DNA of 64,000 nucleotides, taken from contig CM035806.1 of assembly GCA_020466095.1 (NCBI GenBank), forward strand, positions 128,789,679 through 128,853,678. Reading direction: 5' to 3'. Under the pieces are notes generated by a model. It saw only the letters and a program-made list of their open reading frames with translations, had not been told where the DNA came from and ran no database searches. Shown piece by piece: positions 1 to 10,838 of the stretch. The DNA is from Chlorops oryzae. Its lineage: Eukaryota; Arthropoda; Insecta; Diptera; Chloropidae. A program made the position numbers and the translations under genes. The first letter of the stretch is position 1. Each line of letters starts with the position of its first letter.

Positions 1-803
1 GCCAAGAGACAAATTCGAATGATTTTTTTCTAATGTTTGCCCACTGTCGCAGAATTTCATGCACGCTGTCTAAGCCAATTTCTCATACGCACGGGCAGAG
101 CACAGACTGCGCGTAAGCAGCGCACAAGCAGCAGAGGAAAAGTGAGACTTTCAATAGCGATCGACAGAACGACCGAACGACCGAGCTTCAAAGCGACGCT
201 TTCAGTTGCCTTGTCACTGCGGCGAAAAGCGTAAAAAACGAGAGCTTGTGCGTGTGTGTGGTTGCAGGCGAACCGCGATTCCAATAGCTGTGGCAAGTTC
301 GGCCGCACAAATTCCACTCGATCACGTTTGATGTTCGATGCGACACACTGCGTGGCAACTGACCAGCTCAACAATTGTCCCGTACGAAGTTTGACTAGAA
401 GTACAGGCGCTATTTCAAAGCAAAGCAATGAAACAAAAAAAAGGAAAAACAACCGCAAGGCCTTGATGCTGGCTGTGTTCGTTCGCAAAAAAAAGGGAAC
501 GAGAAATCTAACGCGGCTGGCAGACCCGTTATATGGCTGTTGGTTTGCGATATTCGTTGTGCACAAAAATCACCACCAAAGGCGACACGGATGTGCGAGC
601 GAGATAGGTGATACGAATATGAAGGGAAAGGATGAGTCGAAACGGTGATGTGTGTCACGTGCCTGGATCGTGCTGCCCTTGACTTCTCTGAAGGGCAAAT
701 AGCGGTAAAGGGTGACACACACGTGGCCTATTTTCTCGATTCTTCCTTGCAAGGATTGGTCCTCCAGAACCTGTTTCCAGGCTCCTGGCACGGGATCGCC
801 AAA
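1..803 (-). mobile_element. LTR retrotransposon 5' leader, running off left edge
   Basis: On the minus strand this segment matches, with divergence, the leader of the element at 62783-63892. Both have an LTR end in ACA, then TTTGGCG at a primer-binding-site position, then CCAGGAGCCTGG and an AGGTTCTGG-GGACCA block. Further shared islands lie around 300-350 and 530-640. The TGGCG-type primer site resembles BEL/Pao elements, which is inference. The coding region would begin left of base 1. Overlapping ORFs on both strands here do not agree with the other copy and look non-coding. Confidence 0.6.
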
Positions 804-1310
804 TGTTAATGTGAGGGGCAAGGGAGCAAGTGGACGTACCTGGTATTCCGCTGCGGGGGTTTTTGGTTGGAGGCTGCCGAGCACGTAGAATTATATATTG
901 TTGTTATATATTGTCTTTTTTTTTGTTTACGCGACGCGGTTGTGTGGTGTTTTGGTGAGTTGGAAAAAAAAATCTGCCTTCTTGGCGTATATATATATAT
1001 AAAAAATTAATTAAAAAAAAAAAAAACTTAAACCAATTTGCCTTCTTGGCGGTGGGTTTTTTGTTGTTTATGTAGTTCACGCTAATGCACTTGAGTTCTT
1101 TTGGTTTTTTTTTTTTTTTTTTTATTTTTAGTTCATTAAATTTCGATTTAGATTTTTTTTTTTTTTGAATTTTAACTTATTGTTTCGGTGCGCGCACAAA
1201 CGGTCAGGGCGATATTACTTTTTCGAATGTTCTACCTTGAACGGCCAGAACTCGCTCGAGCTCGAACTTTAAGTTGTACCAAGAAAAAAAGGGAGATTTG
1301 ACTAATTCGC
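804..1310 (-). repeat. Probable LTR of the same retrotransposon; outer edge not resolved
   Basis: The sequence right of the primer-binding site is A-rich on the minus strand, with CGCCAAGAAGGC-like motifs near 985 and 1045. It corresponds in position and composition to 62287-62782. The inner boundary, ending CA on the minus strand at 804, follows from the primer site. The outer boundary is only bracketed by the Tc1 fragment that follows. Confidence 0.4.
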
Positions 1311-1365
1311 CGCGCTTTAAAGGGTCGGCTGCGTAGTTGCGGCGGCGAACACGAACACCCAGAGA

Positions 1366-1759
1366 ACGATGGATTGGTACCAAGCCAAAAATGTCACTGT
1401 GGTACCAAGAGAAGCAAATCCTCCGAATTGCCCCGAACTTCGTCCAATCGAAAAATATTGGGCTTTATTGAAAAGGAACCTTAAGAAGACCAAACAAACT
1501 GCAAAGAACATTGAAATATTTCGACATAAATGGCGTCGGGCATACACTAAGGTGAACAAAAGGTCGGTAAAAAACCTAATGGAGGACCTTAATAAAAAAG
1601 TGTATAATTTTTTTTAAGTGTATTTTTTTCAGTGTAATTAAAATTTTTATTTATTTTTTAATGTTCACTTAATAATAAACTGAAAGAATTTTTAAAAAAC
1701 ATCATTGGTTTTTTTTGCAATAAAAAAAACAAAAGGACAGTTATTTCTGGGACAGTCTT
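1366..1759 (+). pseudogene. Tc1-family transposase, C-terminal fragment with 3' TIR
   Basis: The reading frame from 1369 to 1614 has the Tc1 signature PNCPELRPIEKYWA, with the catalytic glutamate in PIEKYW, and ends KVYNFF-stop. The 3' untranslated part and the terminus (GGACAGTTATTTCTGGGACAG) match the copy at 36220-38133. The end at 1759 is followed by TA, as expected for Tc1/mariner. The upstream two thirds and the 5' TIR are absent. The piece supplies the DDE glutamate region that is deleted in the 36-kb copy. Aligning the two gives about 37 residues between the second D and the E, a DD37E spacing. Confidence 0.85.
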
Positions 1760-2009
1760 TAGTACCTTTCAATTTTCGTCAAGCTTAACATAATAAAAAT
1801 ATCTATGAAAATCCTACACAGCTTTTTTTTTACAAACTTCTGTTGTCGGATTTATAATGTATCTCAATTAAAGAAGATGAAAACAGCAAACAAAAACAAA
1901 AAATAAAAAATGCAAATCAAATTCATCATTTAACAACTTCGCACTGTTAATGGGACTTATTCACATCTGTAGAAGCATAGTTTTTGCCAGCTGTGCACGT
2001 TTCTAAGTC

Positions 2010-2165
2010 CTAATCCCAGAGCGCAAATAGTGATGGCACTTTGGTGACATAGAAGTACAAACACATGCAAGCCACCAAAGCCCAACACAAACAAATGAGC
2101 ACTTGCCATTGAATTTCCGACTGTCGTTCCCCAGCGTGCTTGGTGTCTTCCGCTTCAATCTCCAT
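2010..2165 (-). CDS. Small single-pass membrane protein, hypothetical
   Basis: The ATG at 2165 opens a 51-residue frame: an acidic N-terminus (MEIEAEDTKH), a polar stretch, then a hydrophobic segment of about 20 residues (WQVLICLCWALVACMCLYFY) and a short tail KVPSLFALWD. The codons are more GC-rich than the surroundings. The frame stays open upstream of the ATG to about 2225 (RGLGRAIVLAVNRVLSQR), so this may instead be the last exon of a longer gene spliced at an AG near 2225. I do not recognise the family. It is the only sequence here that looks like host coding DNA, but chance cannot be excluded. Confidence 0.4.
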   Translation of the reverse strand: MEIEAEDTKHAGERQSEIQWQVLICLCWALVACMCLYFYVTKVPSLFALWD

Positions 2166-3282
2166 TCGCTGGGACAACACTCTGTTAACGGCCAATACTA
2201 TGGCACGACCGAGACCACGCGTGTTCTCTTAATTTGAAATTTTTTTTATTTTTATTTATTTATTTTTTTTTGTTTTTCGTTGAAAACTTCCGCTTTTATT
2301 TAGCTGCTGATTGCGACTTTGCGTTTTCCATGTTTTGTTGTTTGCTTTGCATTTTTATGTTGGGTGTTCCGTTTTTTGCTTTGCTTTTTCGTCGCGTGGT
2401 TCTAGGTGCAAATATTTTCTACCACGTTCTTAATTTTCAAAGCCCACGCAGGAAAAGCTTAAGTCGCATTGTATTTCACACGTAACATTGTAGATCTTAA
2501 TATGTTGAAACGACGTCAGCATTGTTGTGCGAATTTAGGAAATCGTTGTGGATATTCACTAACTGAAGCTGTTCCCTGCGACATAAATACTAAAAATATA
2601 TATAAGTATATGCATATAAATAAGCAGCTACGTATACGTAGCTAGACATTTCGGCGCCCAGGGAAGACTGGGGCCACAATGGAGGAAATGGCGCTCCCGC
2701 TCTCCGTCTTAAATAAAAATACCTTCATATTCATTAAAATATGATTTAGCGCCCGGGGAAGCTTCCCCCTTCAACCCTTCCCCCCTCACTACGATACTGA
2801 ACGTATTGTTATTTCAAAACTTTTGAATTAACAGGACAAAATCGGGGATGTCACAAAAGTCAAATGCAAAGATCGTGACATTTAAGCTGCGTCCATATCG
2901 GATCAAACGAAACGAAACCAAAACAAACTGTTTTCAAAAACCACAGTACATTGTGCCTTATGAGAGCGAACGAACCAGATTAGTCAAAACGAAACTAAAC
3001 GAAACGAAGCGAAACAAGAAAACAAAACGTTTTGAATTTGGTTTTTGGTTTCGCTTGGTGTGTTCTGAAAACAAAAACGTTTTCTTGACTAACGAAACGA
3101 AAACGTTTTAAGGACTTTGCAAAAATTTGTGGTTTTAATATATTTTCAGATATCCTTTTTGTTAAATAACAGATTTTAGTCGGGTTGGAACAAAAAATTA
3201 TCTTTAATGTTGTGGTTGGATGACTGTGGAGGTGTCTGTCACTCTCGGGGATAGTTTCATAGTAACCAAACAATAAATACAA
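2166..3282. other. No gene seen; AT-rich with AAACGAAA-rich segment
   Basis: The stretch holds T-rich low complexity (2230-2285), an 18-bp perfect palindrome AGCTACGTATACGTAGCT near 2627, and two GCGCCC(A/G)GGGAAG blocks near 2655 and 2750. At 2890-3110 a purine-rich segment repeats ACGAAAC-like words. Short frames in it follow from that simple composition. Confidence 0.4.
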
Positions 3283-3313
3283 CCCTGCAGGAAATGACAG
3301 TAGTGAATCTATA

Positions 3314-4289
3314 GGGGAGAGGTGTGTACCTTGGACCGATTGTACCTCGGTCCGAGTGTAGATTCCCGCTCAACTACTGCATATACATGCAAATGTTCTT
3401 CTATGGAATGTTCCACTCACGCTGCTATTTGACTTAAGTTTGCTGTATAGTGTCAAGCTATACAGACAAGTGGAAAAAGGCGAAAAAAAATTTTTTGTGC
3501 AAAAAAGTATTTTTTTTAAGGCGAATGCAAAAGCTTTTGTGCACAACTCAATCGAAATTTTCGAATTCTACAAATAAATCATAAAATTTTTACTTATTTT
3601 CAAAACATAGTATGAGTTCTTCTTTTTGTTTTGATTCCAAAATATGAATTTTTAGATGATATTTTTTAAAACAGGAAGGTGTACCTCGGACATATGCTTA
3701 CAAGTGTACCTTGGACCGGTCCAAGGTAAAAATTTTAGATGAATATTGGCTTGCTGTTTCTTATTTTGATCGAATTTAGAAAATTGTCTCTCTTTTCTTC
3801 AGAAAATAACGAAAGATAACGAAAAACCATACCGAAAAGAGTTTCGAAAGAAAAGATTCAATTTCAAGATGATTTATAGAGCCTGATTTAAGCGTAGAAA
3901 ATGATTCATCCATCTCAAGCCTTTTGCGCCGAGAAAAAAGGAAGACTTAAATACTTTCCATTTTAAACAATATGACATATGCAAATAAACGAGTATTTTT
4001 AATTTCTTACATACTTGCTACGAATTTACTCCTTTTATTTTATGCGGTCCAAGGTACACATACCAAAGGACCATGGTACACTTGCATGTTGTACCTTGAA
4101 CCGTTTTGGATTGGTATAGTAAAAGTAGTTTTTCTATTTATTGGTAAGGAGGAGAAAAATAAATGACTCGTCATTTAATGTCGGAAGGATATGAGAGAAC
4201 TTATATAAAAGAAAAACTAAAGAAAACATCCTGCAAAATTTTCTAGATTGAAAAATGTGAAATCCGGACCAAGGTACACACCTCTCCCC
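3314..4289. mobile_element. TIR element with TA duplication and repeated GTACCTTGGACC motif
   Basis: Perfect 24-bp terminal inverted repeats start GGGGAGAGGTGTGTACC and are flanked by TA. The motif GTACCTTGGACC, or its complement, recurs inside: near 3348, 3680, as a palindrome at 3709-3727, and near 4050, 4075 and 4092. These look like multiple binding sites for a transposase. No transposase frame is present. TA duplication fits the Tc1/mariner/pogo group, but the superfamily is not established. Confidence 0.7.
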
Positions 4290-4488
4290 TACTCTTTTTC
4301 TACTGTCCGCGTCAACAGTACTACTGACCAATTATGCCCTTCGCAATACAAACCGCTATAGAAAATTAACATTGCTTGTCATTGCAAGACCAGCAATAGT
4401 GGATACAAACAATAGACATGCTATTGACGAGGGAACGATTAAGAAGGCATTTATGTTAGTACGTCAATAGCAAGAGTCATTCGTGTGC

Positions 4489-4563
4489 ATGTGGTGGCTC
4501 AATGCGTTGAGTGCTTGCGTTGAGCTCTGAAGATCGCCGGTTCAAATCTCGCGCGAGCACTGG
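4489..4563 (+). other. tRNA-like module (degenerate)
   Basis: TGGCTCAATGCG fits an A box, and GGTTCAAATCT 45-50 bases later fits a B box of a tRNA or tRNA-derived SINE head. A run of T follows, which could end Pol III transcription. The cloverleaf pairing is poor and there is no clean acceptor stem. It lies in the core of the 3283-6303 element. Confidence 0.5.
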
Positions 4564-4747
4564 TTTTTTTTTTGTTTTGTTTATTTTTTTATTTATTTAC
4601 TTTTTTTAAAGTAAATAATAGTTTAAAAACCAAAAAGCTTTCAGGAAAAATATTTATGGTAAACAAATTAAAAATTTTGCAATCCAAGACATGAGAGTTT
4701 TTAAAAGACTTTTATGCATACAAATTGCTTTTTCATCCCTGAGCGTA

Positions 4748-5899
4748 CACTCAAAAAACAGAACTACTACTTGCTTGCTATAAACTATAGCAACGGCGTT
4801 ATTACTGCATTTGCTATATTTTATATGAATTTCAGCTAGCGAAATGTCTTGATTTCAAACAAACATAGCCAACATAGCTATATTTTGTTAGTAAATGAAT
4901 ATAGCTGTAGGAGAATGATTTTAAAGCATCTGCGGCTATTTGCATAGCATATGCAACTACTCATTATAGCTGAGAATGATTGTAATGCATCTGCGGCTAT
5001 TAACATAGCCATAATGAGTAAATTATATTCATTTCAATCTCTCTCTATTCAAATTCGCTCTCGTTTACTCTCTCTCGCTCTCTACTATGCCTTGAAATTT
5101 GCTCTCATTTTCGCAATTCTCCCTTTTATCTGCTCCTCCCTGTTGATTCGGTTCGGGGTTCGATCCATGTTGGCGGCGGGTATATTCCCTAAATTTGTTT
5201 TTTTTTTTTTTTTTGTTCAAAGTTCAGTTGTTTGGGAAGACAAAAATTTTCCCCTAAATTTTTAAGGTTACTATTATTATTTTTTTTTTGTAATGGGTTT
5301 ATTTTCAAGTAATTAATTTTTGGAGTGAAAAACATTTTTAAGCACGTTTCCCGAGACTTGAGCAACCATAAACTCAACTGAGCATTTTGACCAAGAAATT
5401 AAATTCGTTCGTTTAGCGTAATGGTTAAGACATTCGCCCAGCAAACTGGAGGTCAGCGGTTCGAGGCACGGTGGAGGCGAGAAAATTTAAGGAGATATAA
5501 GATAAAGAAATTTTAAAATAAAAAAAAGATAAAAACAAAAAAAAATATAATAAATTAATTAAGATAAATAAATAAAAAAGTCAAAACACAAAATAAAATT
5601 TTTCTTTTTCCTCAGTCGCTTGTGCTAGGCCAGTTACCAAATGCTATAGCACGGAGTAGCTATATTTTATATCTGTAGATATTATGTTCATATAGCAAAA
5701 ACTATGACCAATAATAGCATGAACTGCTATTGGTGTAGCACGGGTTATATTATATTAAATTATAGCAATAGCAGCTATTAAAGTTTCGTATAAAATATAG
5801 CAGACGCAGTAACAAAGATCTACTATCCCATTTTCTACTATAGTTATAGCAATTAGCGCTCACAAAATATAGCACATGGTGCTATAATTTTTTTCAGTG
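4748..5899. mobile_element. CAC-type TIR element (E1) with GCTATA subterminal repeats
   Basis: The ends are CACTCAAAAAAC and TTTTTTTCAGTG, flanked by TA. More than ten copies of TATAGC/GCTATA lie in the outer 350 bases of each side, in both orientations. The core (about 5141-5622) carries a B-box-like GGGGTTCGATCC and a tRNA-like module at 5408-5484. The core is homologous to that of 39694-40782, yet the terminal arrays differ. It is nested inside 3283-6303. Non-autonomous; CACTA-like by termini and duplication length. Confidence 0.7.
5408..5484 (+). other. tRNA-like module in E1 core
   Basis: TTTAGCGTAATGGTTAAGAC fits an A box region, CCAG-CAAA-CTGG forms an anticodon-arm-like hairpin, and GCGGTTCGAGGC fits a B box. 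The same module is at 40211-40465, where it is split by a 181-bp MITE. Structure is too degenerate for a functional tRNA. Confidence 0.5.
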
Positions 5900-6017
5900 T
5901 AGGAATTGTTTTATTGTAAATTATTTTTAAATTTGTTTTCATAACAGAAATGCATTGACCTTAAGCCGGAAGAATAGATTAAATTATTTTTATACATCAA
6001 ATATTACCCGCTTTTTC

Positions 6018-6118
6018 ACATTTTCATCCGCCTTCGCTGTGGTTTGAACCAGGAACCTTAAGACTGCTGGGCGAGAACGCATGCTCTGCGCTATTGACGC
6101 CTCTGAGATGAGTTCAGA
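6018..6118 (-). other. tRNA-like module, minus strand
   Basis: Read on the minus strand, GGCGTCAATAGCGCAGAGCATGCG is followed by GTTCTCGCCCAGCAG and then CCTGGTTCAAACCAC, giving A-box and B-box spacing like a tRNA. It lies near the right end of the 3283-6303 element. Pairing is imperfect. Confidence 0.45.
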
Positions 6119-6505
6119 AAATATGTTAAATGAATGAAATCTAGCTGTAGAAACCTCGTTGATTGTTTCTATCGCATTCACTGCAGCAAAACCTCACAAA
6201 AATTAAATATATAGACTTCTTGTTGACATGGTCGACAGAGATGAACTATAACTATTGACTCATTGTAGACATTGGGTCATGTGCCCACAGGCTTCCTGCA
6301 GGGAAGTGACACTTGGCCAGTATCACTTACACACAGTCAAGAACAAATTTAAAACTTCCCACAGCTATCAGCCGTTTTCAGTCGCACTCATATCGACTAT
6401 TCCATCTGTCGTATTCGCTCTTATATATTCTTATCAAACCTACAAGCAACTTAAAAAACAAACAAATAAGGGTGTTATAGTCAGGCGAGCCTGACAATAA
6501 AATAC

Positions 6506-7055
6506 CCCAGCGGGAAATGTCACCCTGACATCACCGGTGAAGTCAGGGTGACTTGTCACCCTGGCATGCGTGACAATTCATAGGACGCCTAGCATGACAT
6601 TTGTACAGGAGTTGGACAGTGATTTCACCGGTGACATGTCCTCCTAGGAGGAGCGATGGCGAAAAAAGCATTTAAGAGAAGCAAATGCTCTTTTCTCTCT
6701 CAATGTTAATTTATAGAATCCTGGTCAGTTGAAAACTCGCTTCTTGCCCTCTCTTTGAATATTTCGAAAATTTTTAAAAATCAATTTTTAATAATTTTTG
6801 TTCGCCTCAGCCAGGGATCGAACCCGCGATCTTCGGATTCAGAGTCGAGCACTCATCATCTACGCCACTTCATGCTAACGCTGAACTGACGCGAAAACCT
6901 TATTTAAATTTAAGTAGCCAATGAGAGGCAAGCACATGAACAGCATCCCTCCACGATGACATGTCCTCCAAGATGTCATGCATGACAATGGCACCTACAT
7001 GTCATCGATGACATCACTGGTGACTTTGTCATGCAGGAGATAATTTTCCGCAGGG
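6506..7055. mobile_element. CCC-type TIR element (E2) inside the DINE-like copy
   Basis: The interrupted host repeat reads AAAATACCCGACA in the intact copy at 23160. Here it is split as AAAATAC plus ACCCGACA, so the insertion duplicated AC (2 bp). Termini are CCCAGCGGGAAAT and ATTTTCCGCAGGG. The outer parts repeat GTCACC, GACATC and ATGTCAT words in both orientations. The core carries a minus-strand tRNA-like module. Because the empty sequence is known, the 2-bp non-TA duplication is well supported. Confidence 0.75.
6798..6882 (-). other. tRNA-Gln(CTG)-like module, minus strand
   Basis: On the minus strand TGGCGTAGATGATGAG fits an A box, an anticodon-loop-like CTCTGAA resembles tRNA-Gln(CUG), and GCGGGTTCGATCCC is a near-perfect B box and T arm. 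This is the best preserved of the tRNA-like modules here, but the acceptor stem does not pair. Confidence 0.55.
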
Positions 7056-8076
7056 ACCCGACAAATACACACATTTTTAAATAGTTTTTAAACCATGCCC
7101 AAAAAACAGGACCACATGACGGACATGTCTAAATCGAATCTCCTGGTGACGCTGATCATTTCTATATATATTTTGTATGGTCTATCTCGACTGGTTCTGG
7201 GTGTTACGTACAACCACACAAACGCAATATACCCTCGACACAGCGTGTGTCGGGTATAAAAATTGGTGTCTGTAAAGTCAATTTACGGACGATAGTTTTA
7301 CGTGATAATGTCATAAGAAAACACTCATTATGTACATAAAAGGGACCATTCAAGTATCACGTACACAATTTTTTGGCGATTTTTCGAACTCCCTCCCCTT
7401 AGACTTATTAATTTAAATGTTAGAAAATAGGTATAATTTAAAAATTTTTTTTTTTGGCGATTTTTAATATAAGTATAAAATAGAAAATAATTTTTAAATT
7501 AAAATTGCATATGGGCATTTCCACAGAAATGTCAACCGCAGTCAAAAAATTCAAAGCCTATAAAAGTATGTTGTTTTAACATATATTTATAGAGAATCGA
7601 TCAAATTTTACTAATCTAAACATATTCCACATATTTTCATAACACATTTAGAAATATTCAAATGCAAAGTCGCACAAGTGCAAAAGTTATGTTTTGAATA
7701 TTTCTCTTCCCGTTTTGTTTTGATTAATGTTCGTAATAACATCCACTATGCTTTGATATTTGCACTTTTAAATATCGTTTTATATTTGAGGAATGTAAGA
7801 AAAATGCAAAGGGAACGATGCAATCGCCAATTACGGTAAATTTTTTTTTTACTTTTTCGTTTATTTCGTTGTAGCGTGCGACATTGAAAAATAACATTTG
7901 TTATCAGTGAGTCAAAGGTGTTTGTGCAACGCGCCTCAAATATTCGCAGCAAACAGCAATTTGTATTGCAATTAAATAAAAAAAATTTTGTTGCAAAATA
8001 ATCAAAGCTTTGGCCCTGAGACATATTTGAAGTTTGTAGCGTGCGACATCGTAAGTGTAAAATTTATTTATAAATT

Positions 8077-8302
8077 TCGCACCCTTGCTCCTAAGCCCAT
8101 TTCAAATTTTTTATTTTCAACCACATTTTTCTGCAAGAAACTCAACACATAGAAAATTTATGTTTATAAAGACTGCAGTAGTCGATTAAGAATAAACTAA
8201 GTTAAGAAAAATAATTATTTTTTGCAAGTCTCAATAGAGAATGAATGATTGTTCCAGAAATGCGAAATTTTGAGTTGTACCGATTTAGTAGCAAGGGTGC
8301 GA
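8077..8302. mobile_element. MITE, TCGCACCCTTGCT family
   Basis: The ends TCGCACCCTTGCTCCTAA and its inverse ending GCAAGGGTGCGA enclose about 226 bp. The inner TIR continues as AAATTTTGAGTTGTACCG-like sequence. A second copy with better-paired ends is at 47709-47939, and both are preceded by a TGTAGCGTG word. A decayed third end lies near 50840-50880. No target duplication is clear. Confidence 0.6.
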
Positions 8303-9694
8303 TAGGTCAACTTACCGAAAAGGAGTACTCTGAGTTACCCCAGAACATCACTAGTTAAAATGTAGAGTATTTTGTGTAAGACAACTGACCTCTAATTCAC
8401 CACAGTAGGTCTATTCGTGGAGTAGTTAAATGTGGGAGTGGTAATGCCTCAATGACAAGCCAATGTTAAAAATGCAGTTTGAAGTATCGGTTGGCTTATT
8501 AAGAGGGCAGTCCTGAAGGAGCTAGGACTGCATATTCCATTAAAAAATCTTTATTTAATATAAGTAATACTATTCACAGTTAAGTTAGTTTCTATTCTTT
8601 ATTTTTTATGTAAAGGATGAATATTCTTATTTTTTTTATTTTTTGTTGAAGATATTATTATTTAAGTTTATAATTTTTTTTTGTGAAAATACACAGAAAG
8701 AATTCTTATGGGATTATTAACAAACGGGATTTGTTAGGGGCCAACAATTTTAAATTGTTAGCTTAAATATTTATTTAGTTACCCTAATAGTGAATTTGTC
8801 AAATTAACACTGATATAATGGTATTTTTTTTGTATTAACAAACGATATTTTGAACTTTGTTATATTAAGAAATATTTGTAAATGTAATAAATTTTATTTT
8901 GTGTATCTTTCAATAAACCCTTTATATTTTTGTTATGGCAACAATTTTAAAGAAGAAAAATGTATTTTGTTAAAAACACAATGAATATTGTTGTATTGAA
9001 TAAAAAATTCAGAATTTTTGTTTTCTACACAAATGGTCTTATAACCAGTTTGTGAATCGGACGAAAGCTTTATGAAATTCATAAAATTGAATTTGTGTGT
9101 GGAACAATTATGATTTCTTCCATTAACAACTCCGTTATGGTTAGAAATACCTAGCCGCGTTAAGAAATCTCAATCATAATTACAGCAATTATTTTCACAT
9201 ATTTTCAATAGAAAGTTATATGTAATATAATTATGGTTAAAATGCTGATACTTATTAAACTAACCAAAAACTTCTTTGCTACTTTAGTACAGGAAATAAT
9301 TTAGTGAATAATAACAAAGACATTTGTTGTATTGGTAGCCGAAGCTTTGTTCCATTTACAATATTAAAAAACTTTGACTCGATAAAAATATTGTGAATCC
9401 AACAAATGCACTATAAGTACCACAAAACCTTTGTTGGTGCAACAGTGGTATTTATTTGGTTTCACTCATTATAAACATATATTGTTTTATCCTGTCTACA
9501 ATTATTTTGTCAATGCTAGAAACATATTGTGAATGTAAAAAGTATTTTGTCAATCAAACTTTAGTACAGCGAATACAAATGTGGATTTTGTTGCATAGAC
9601 AATTGAAAAAAGCAACTTTGTTCTATTTACAATGAAATTGGTAATGAAATACAGTGAGTGTAAATGCAACAAATCTTTTGTAAGTCGTACAAAA

Positions 9695-9819
9695 TGTCCG
9701 TGTTTAGATTAAGGAGACACTGGAAGGAAACACATGAGAGTGACAGAGACGAAAGTCATTACATCTCTGTCACTCTCATGTGTTTCTTTCCAGTGTCGCT
9801 CTTAATCTAAACACGGACA
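9695..9819. repeat. 125-bp near-perfect hairpin
   Basis: TGTCCGTGTTTAGATTAAG and the following 35 bases pair with the inverse segment ending at 9819, leaving a loop of about 15 bases. Mismatches are few. It lies 100 bases upstream of the first visible exon of the gene in this element. It could be a tiny MITE or a structured RNA. Confidence 0.75.
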
Positions 9820-9916
9820 ATGTAGCGCACTGAAGCAACGAAAACTGAAGCCAAGTTTGGGTAAAGTAATAGACGCTTTGAAATTCTTCTTAATAGCTAT
9901 CTTACACATTTTTCAG

Positions 9917-10838
9917 AGGAAGAGATAAACGTTGGTATTCTTCGCAGAATGACACCGCGTCACTGCGAGCTCTTGACCAATTCTTTTAAACTTGGCGTTT
10001 TAGTTAAACTAGAAAGCCACTTAAAAGATTGGCACATGGAAGAAAATTCGAGAGTGTCCTCCAAAGAATCCAATATTTGTGCTGCTACTCCTACAGAGAC
10101 GAATTCCGCTGATGCTTTTCCTAATTTGAAGGAAATATTAGAGAGCTCTACTCAAGGGCGAGCTTTATTGCAGAGACACAACAGTAATGAGGAACTGCAA
10201 GACGGAATGAGATCTGTTTTAGTCGAAGTTTTAATAAACTATTTGATTCGAAATGATATCAAAATGACTGTTGCCTTGGCAGAGCATCTCGCTGTTGGAA
10301 TAGTTTCTTTATTTCCGTCAGAAATTAAGGTAAATCATCATTTCTTTTTGAAGTGAAGTGGTTTTAGTTTTAATATGCATTTCGTAACTATTGTATGACA
10401 AACATAAATAATTATATTTTAGGCTCTTTATTTTTTGAGAGATAAGGGAAAAATTCTTGGAAAAATATACTCCAAATATTACAACCAGATTAAAATTCTC
10501 AAGAAGAGTGGCCTAGTACACAAGGAACGCAATACATCTTCAGAAGTTCCTGAAATAGAGCCCGCTGGCATTGAACCTGGTAATATTAGATCTGAATAAT
10601 ACTGTAAATAGTACTGTAGCGTTCTTAATTTATTTTACAAATAATTTTTTCTTTCCTTTTCCTAGAAAACTGTCAAGATGTTGAAGCTGATTTAGAAGCA
10701 ATTACTTCAGACAATTGTTCCTGGCCCGATTTAGAAAAGAATTGGGCAGCTACTAGCAGATTCAGATTGCAAGAAATTAATAACCAAGAGTCAACTGCTG
10801 TCATATTACAAAATGGATTCATTATAAAAAGCCCTTAG
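9917..10838 (+). CDS. SAMD3-like protein fragment, three exons, in a TIR element
   Basis: Coding exons are 9917-10329, 10423-10579 and 10666-10838, with GT-AG introns 10330-10422 and 10580-10665; the frame is open across all three. A TTTTTCAG acceptor precedes 9917, so a 5' exon is missing or unrecognised; the first ATG is at 9949. The N-terminal part (EEINVGILRRMTPRHCELL) resembles the second half of a SAM domain. The middle (VLINYLIRNDIKMTVALAEHL to GKIYSKYYNQIKILKKSGL) resembles multi-copy SAMD3-like proteins of fish and arthropods, from memory. Near the end another frame reads YKKPLGFKLV, so a frameshift probably truncates the protein. Function unknown. Confidence 0.6.

Larger units (their letters stand above)
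3283..6303. mobile_element. CCC-type TIR element (E0) with two tRNA-like modules
   Basis: The ends are CCCTGCAGGAA at 3283 and its reverse complement finishing at 6303, flanked by AA on both sides (2-bp duplication). Inside the termini are short repeats such as CAGTAGT/CTACTG and CAATAG. The core has a plus-strand tRNA-like module (4489-4563) and a minus-strand one (6018-6118). Two younger elements sit inside: 3314-4289 and 4748-5899. No transposase frame is seen, so it is non-autonomous. The 2-bp duplication and subterminal arrays resemble CACTA-like elements; that is inference. Confidence 0.6.
6465..7260 (-). mobile_element. DINE-1/mini-me-like element, type A, interrupted
   Basis: Minus-strand copy. 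The 5' end at 7260 has ATACCCGACACA-type sequence with a hairpin CGACACA/TGTGTCG. Then come the block ending CATGTCCGTC and, at the 3' end (left), the hairpin GTCAGGC/GCCTGAC and an AACACCCTTA tail. A complete comparison copy is at 23129-23710. It is split by 6506-7055. Such elements are usually classed as non-autonomous Helentron relatives; nothing here encodes protein. Confidence 0.7.

Noticed and set aside
1..718. Overlapping frames of 65-169 codons on both strands
   Set aside because: They lie in the retrotransposon leader. The homologous leader at 62.8-63.9 kb does not conserve any of them.
2650..2790. Gypsy-type primer-binding site suggested by GGCGCCCAGGG near 2652
   Set aside because: A similar GCGCCCGGGGAAG block lies 100 bases on, and no LTR or polypurine tract can be placed. 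Too weak to annotate.
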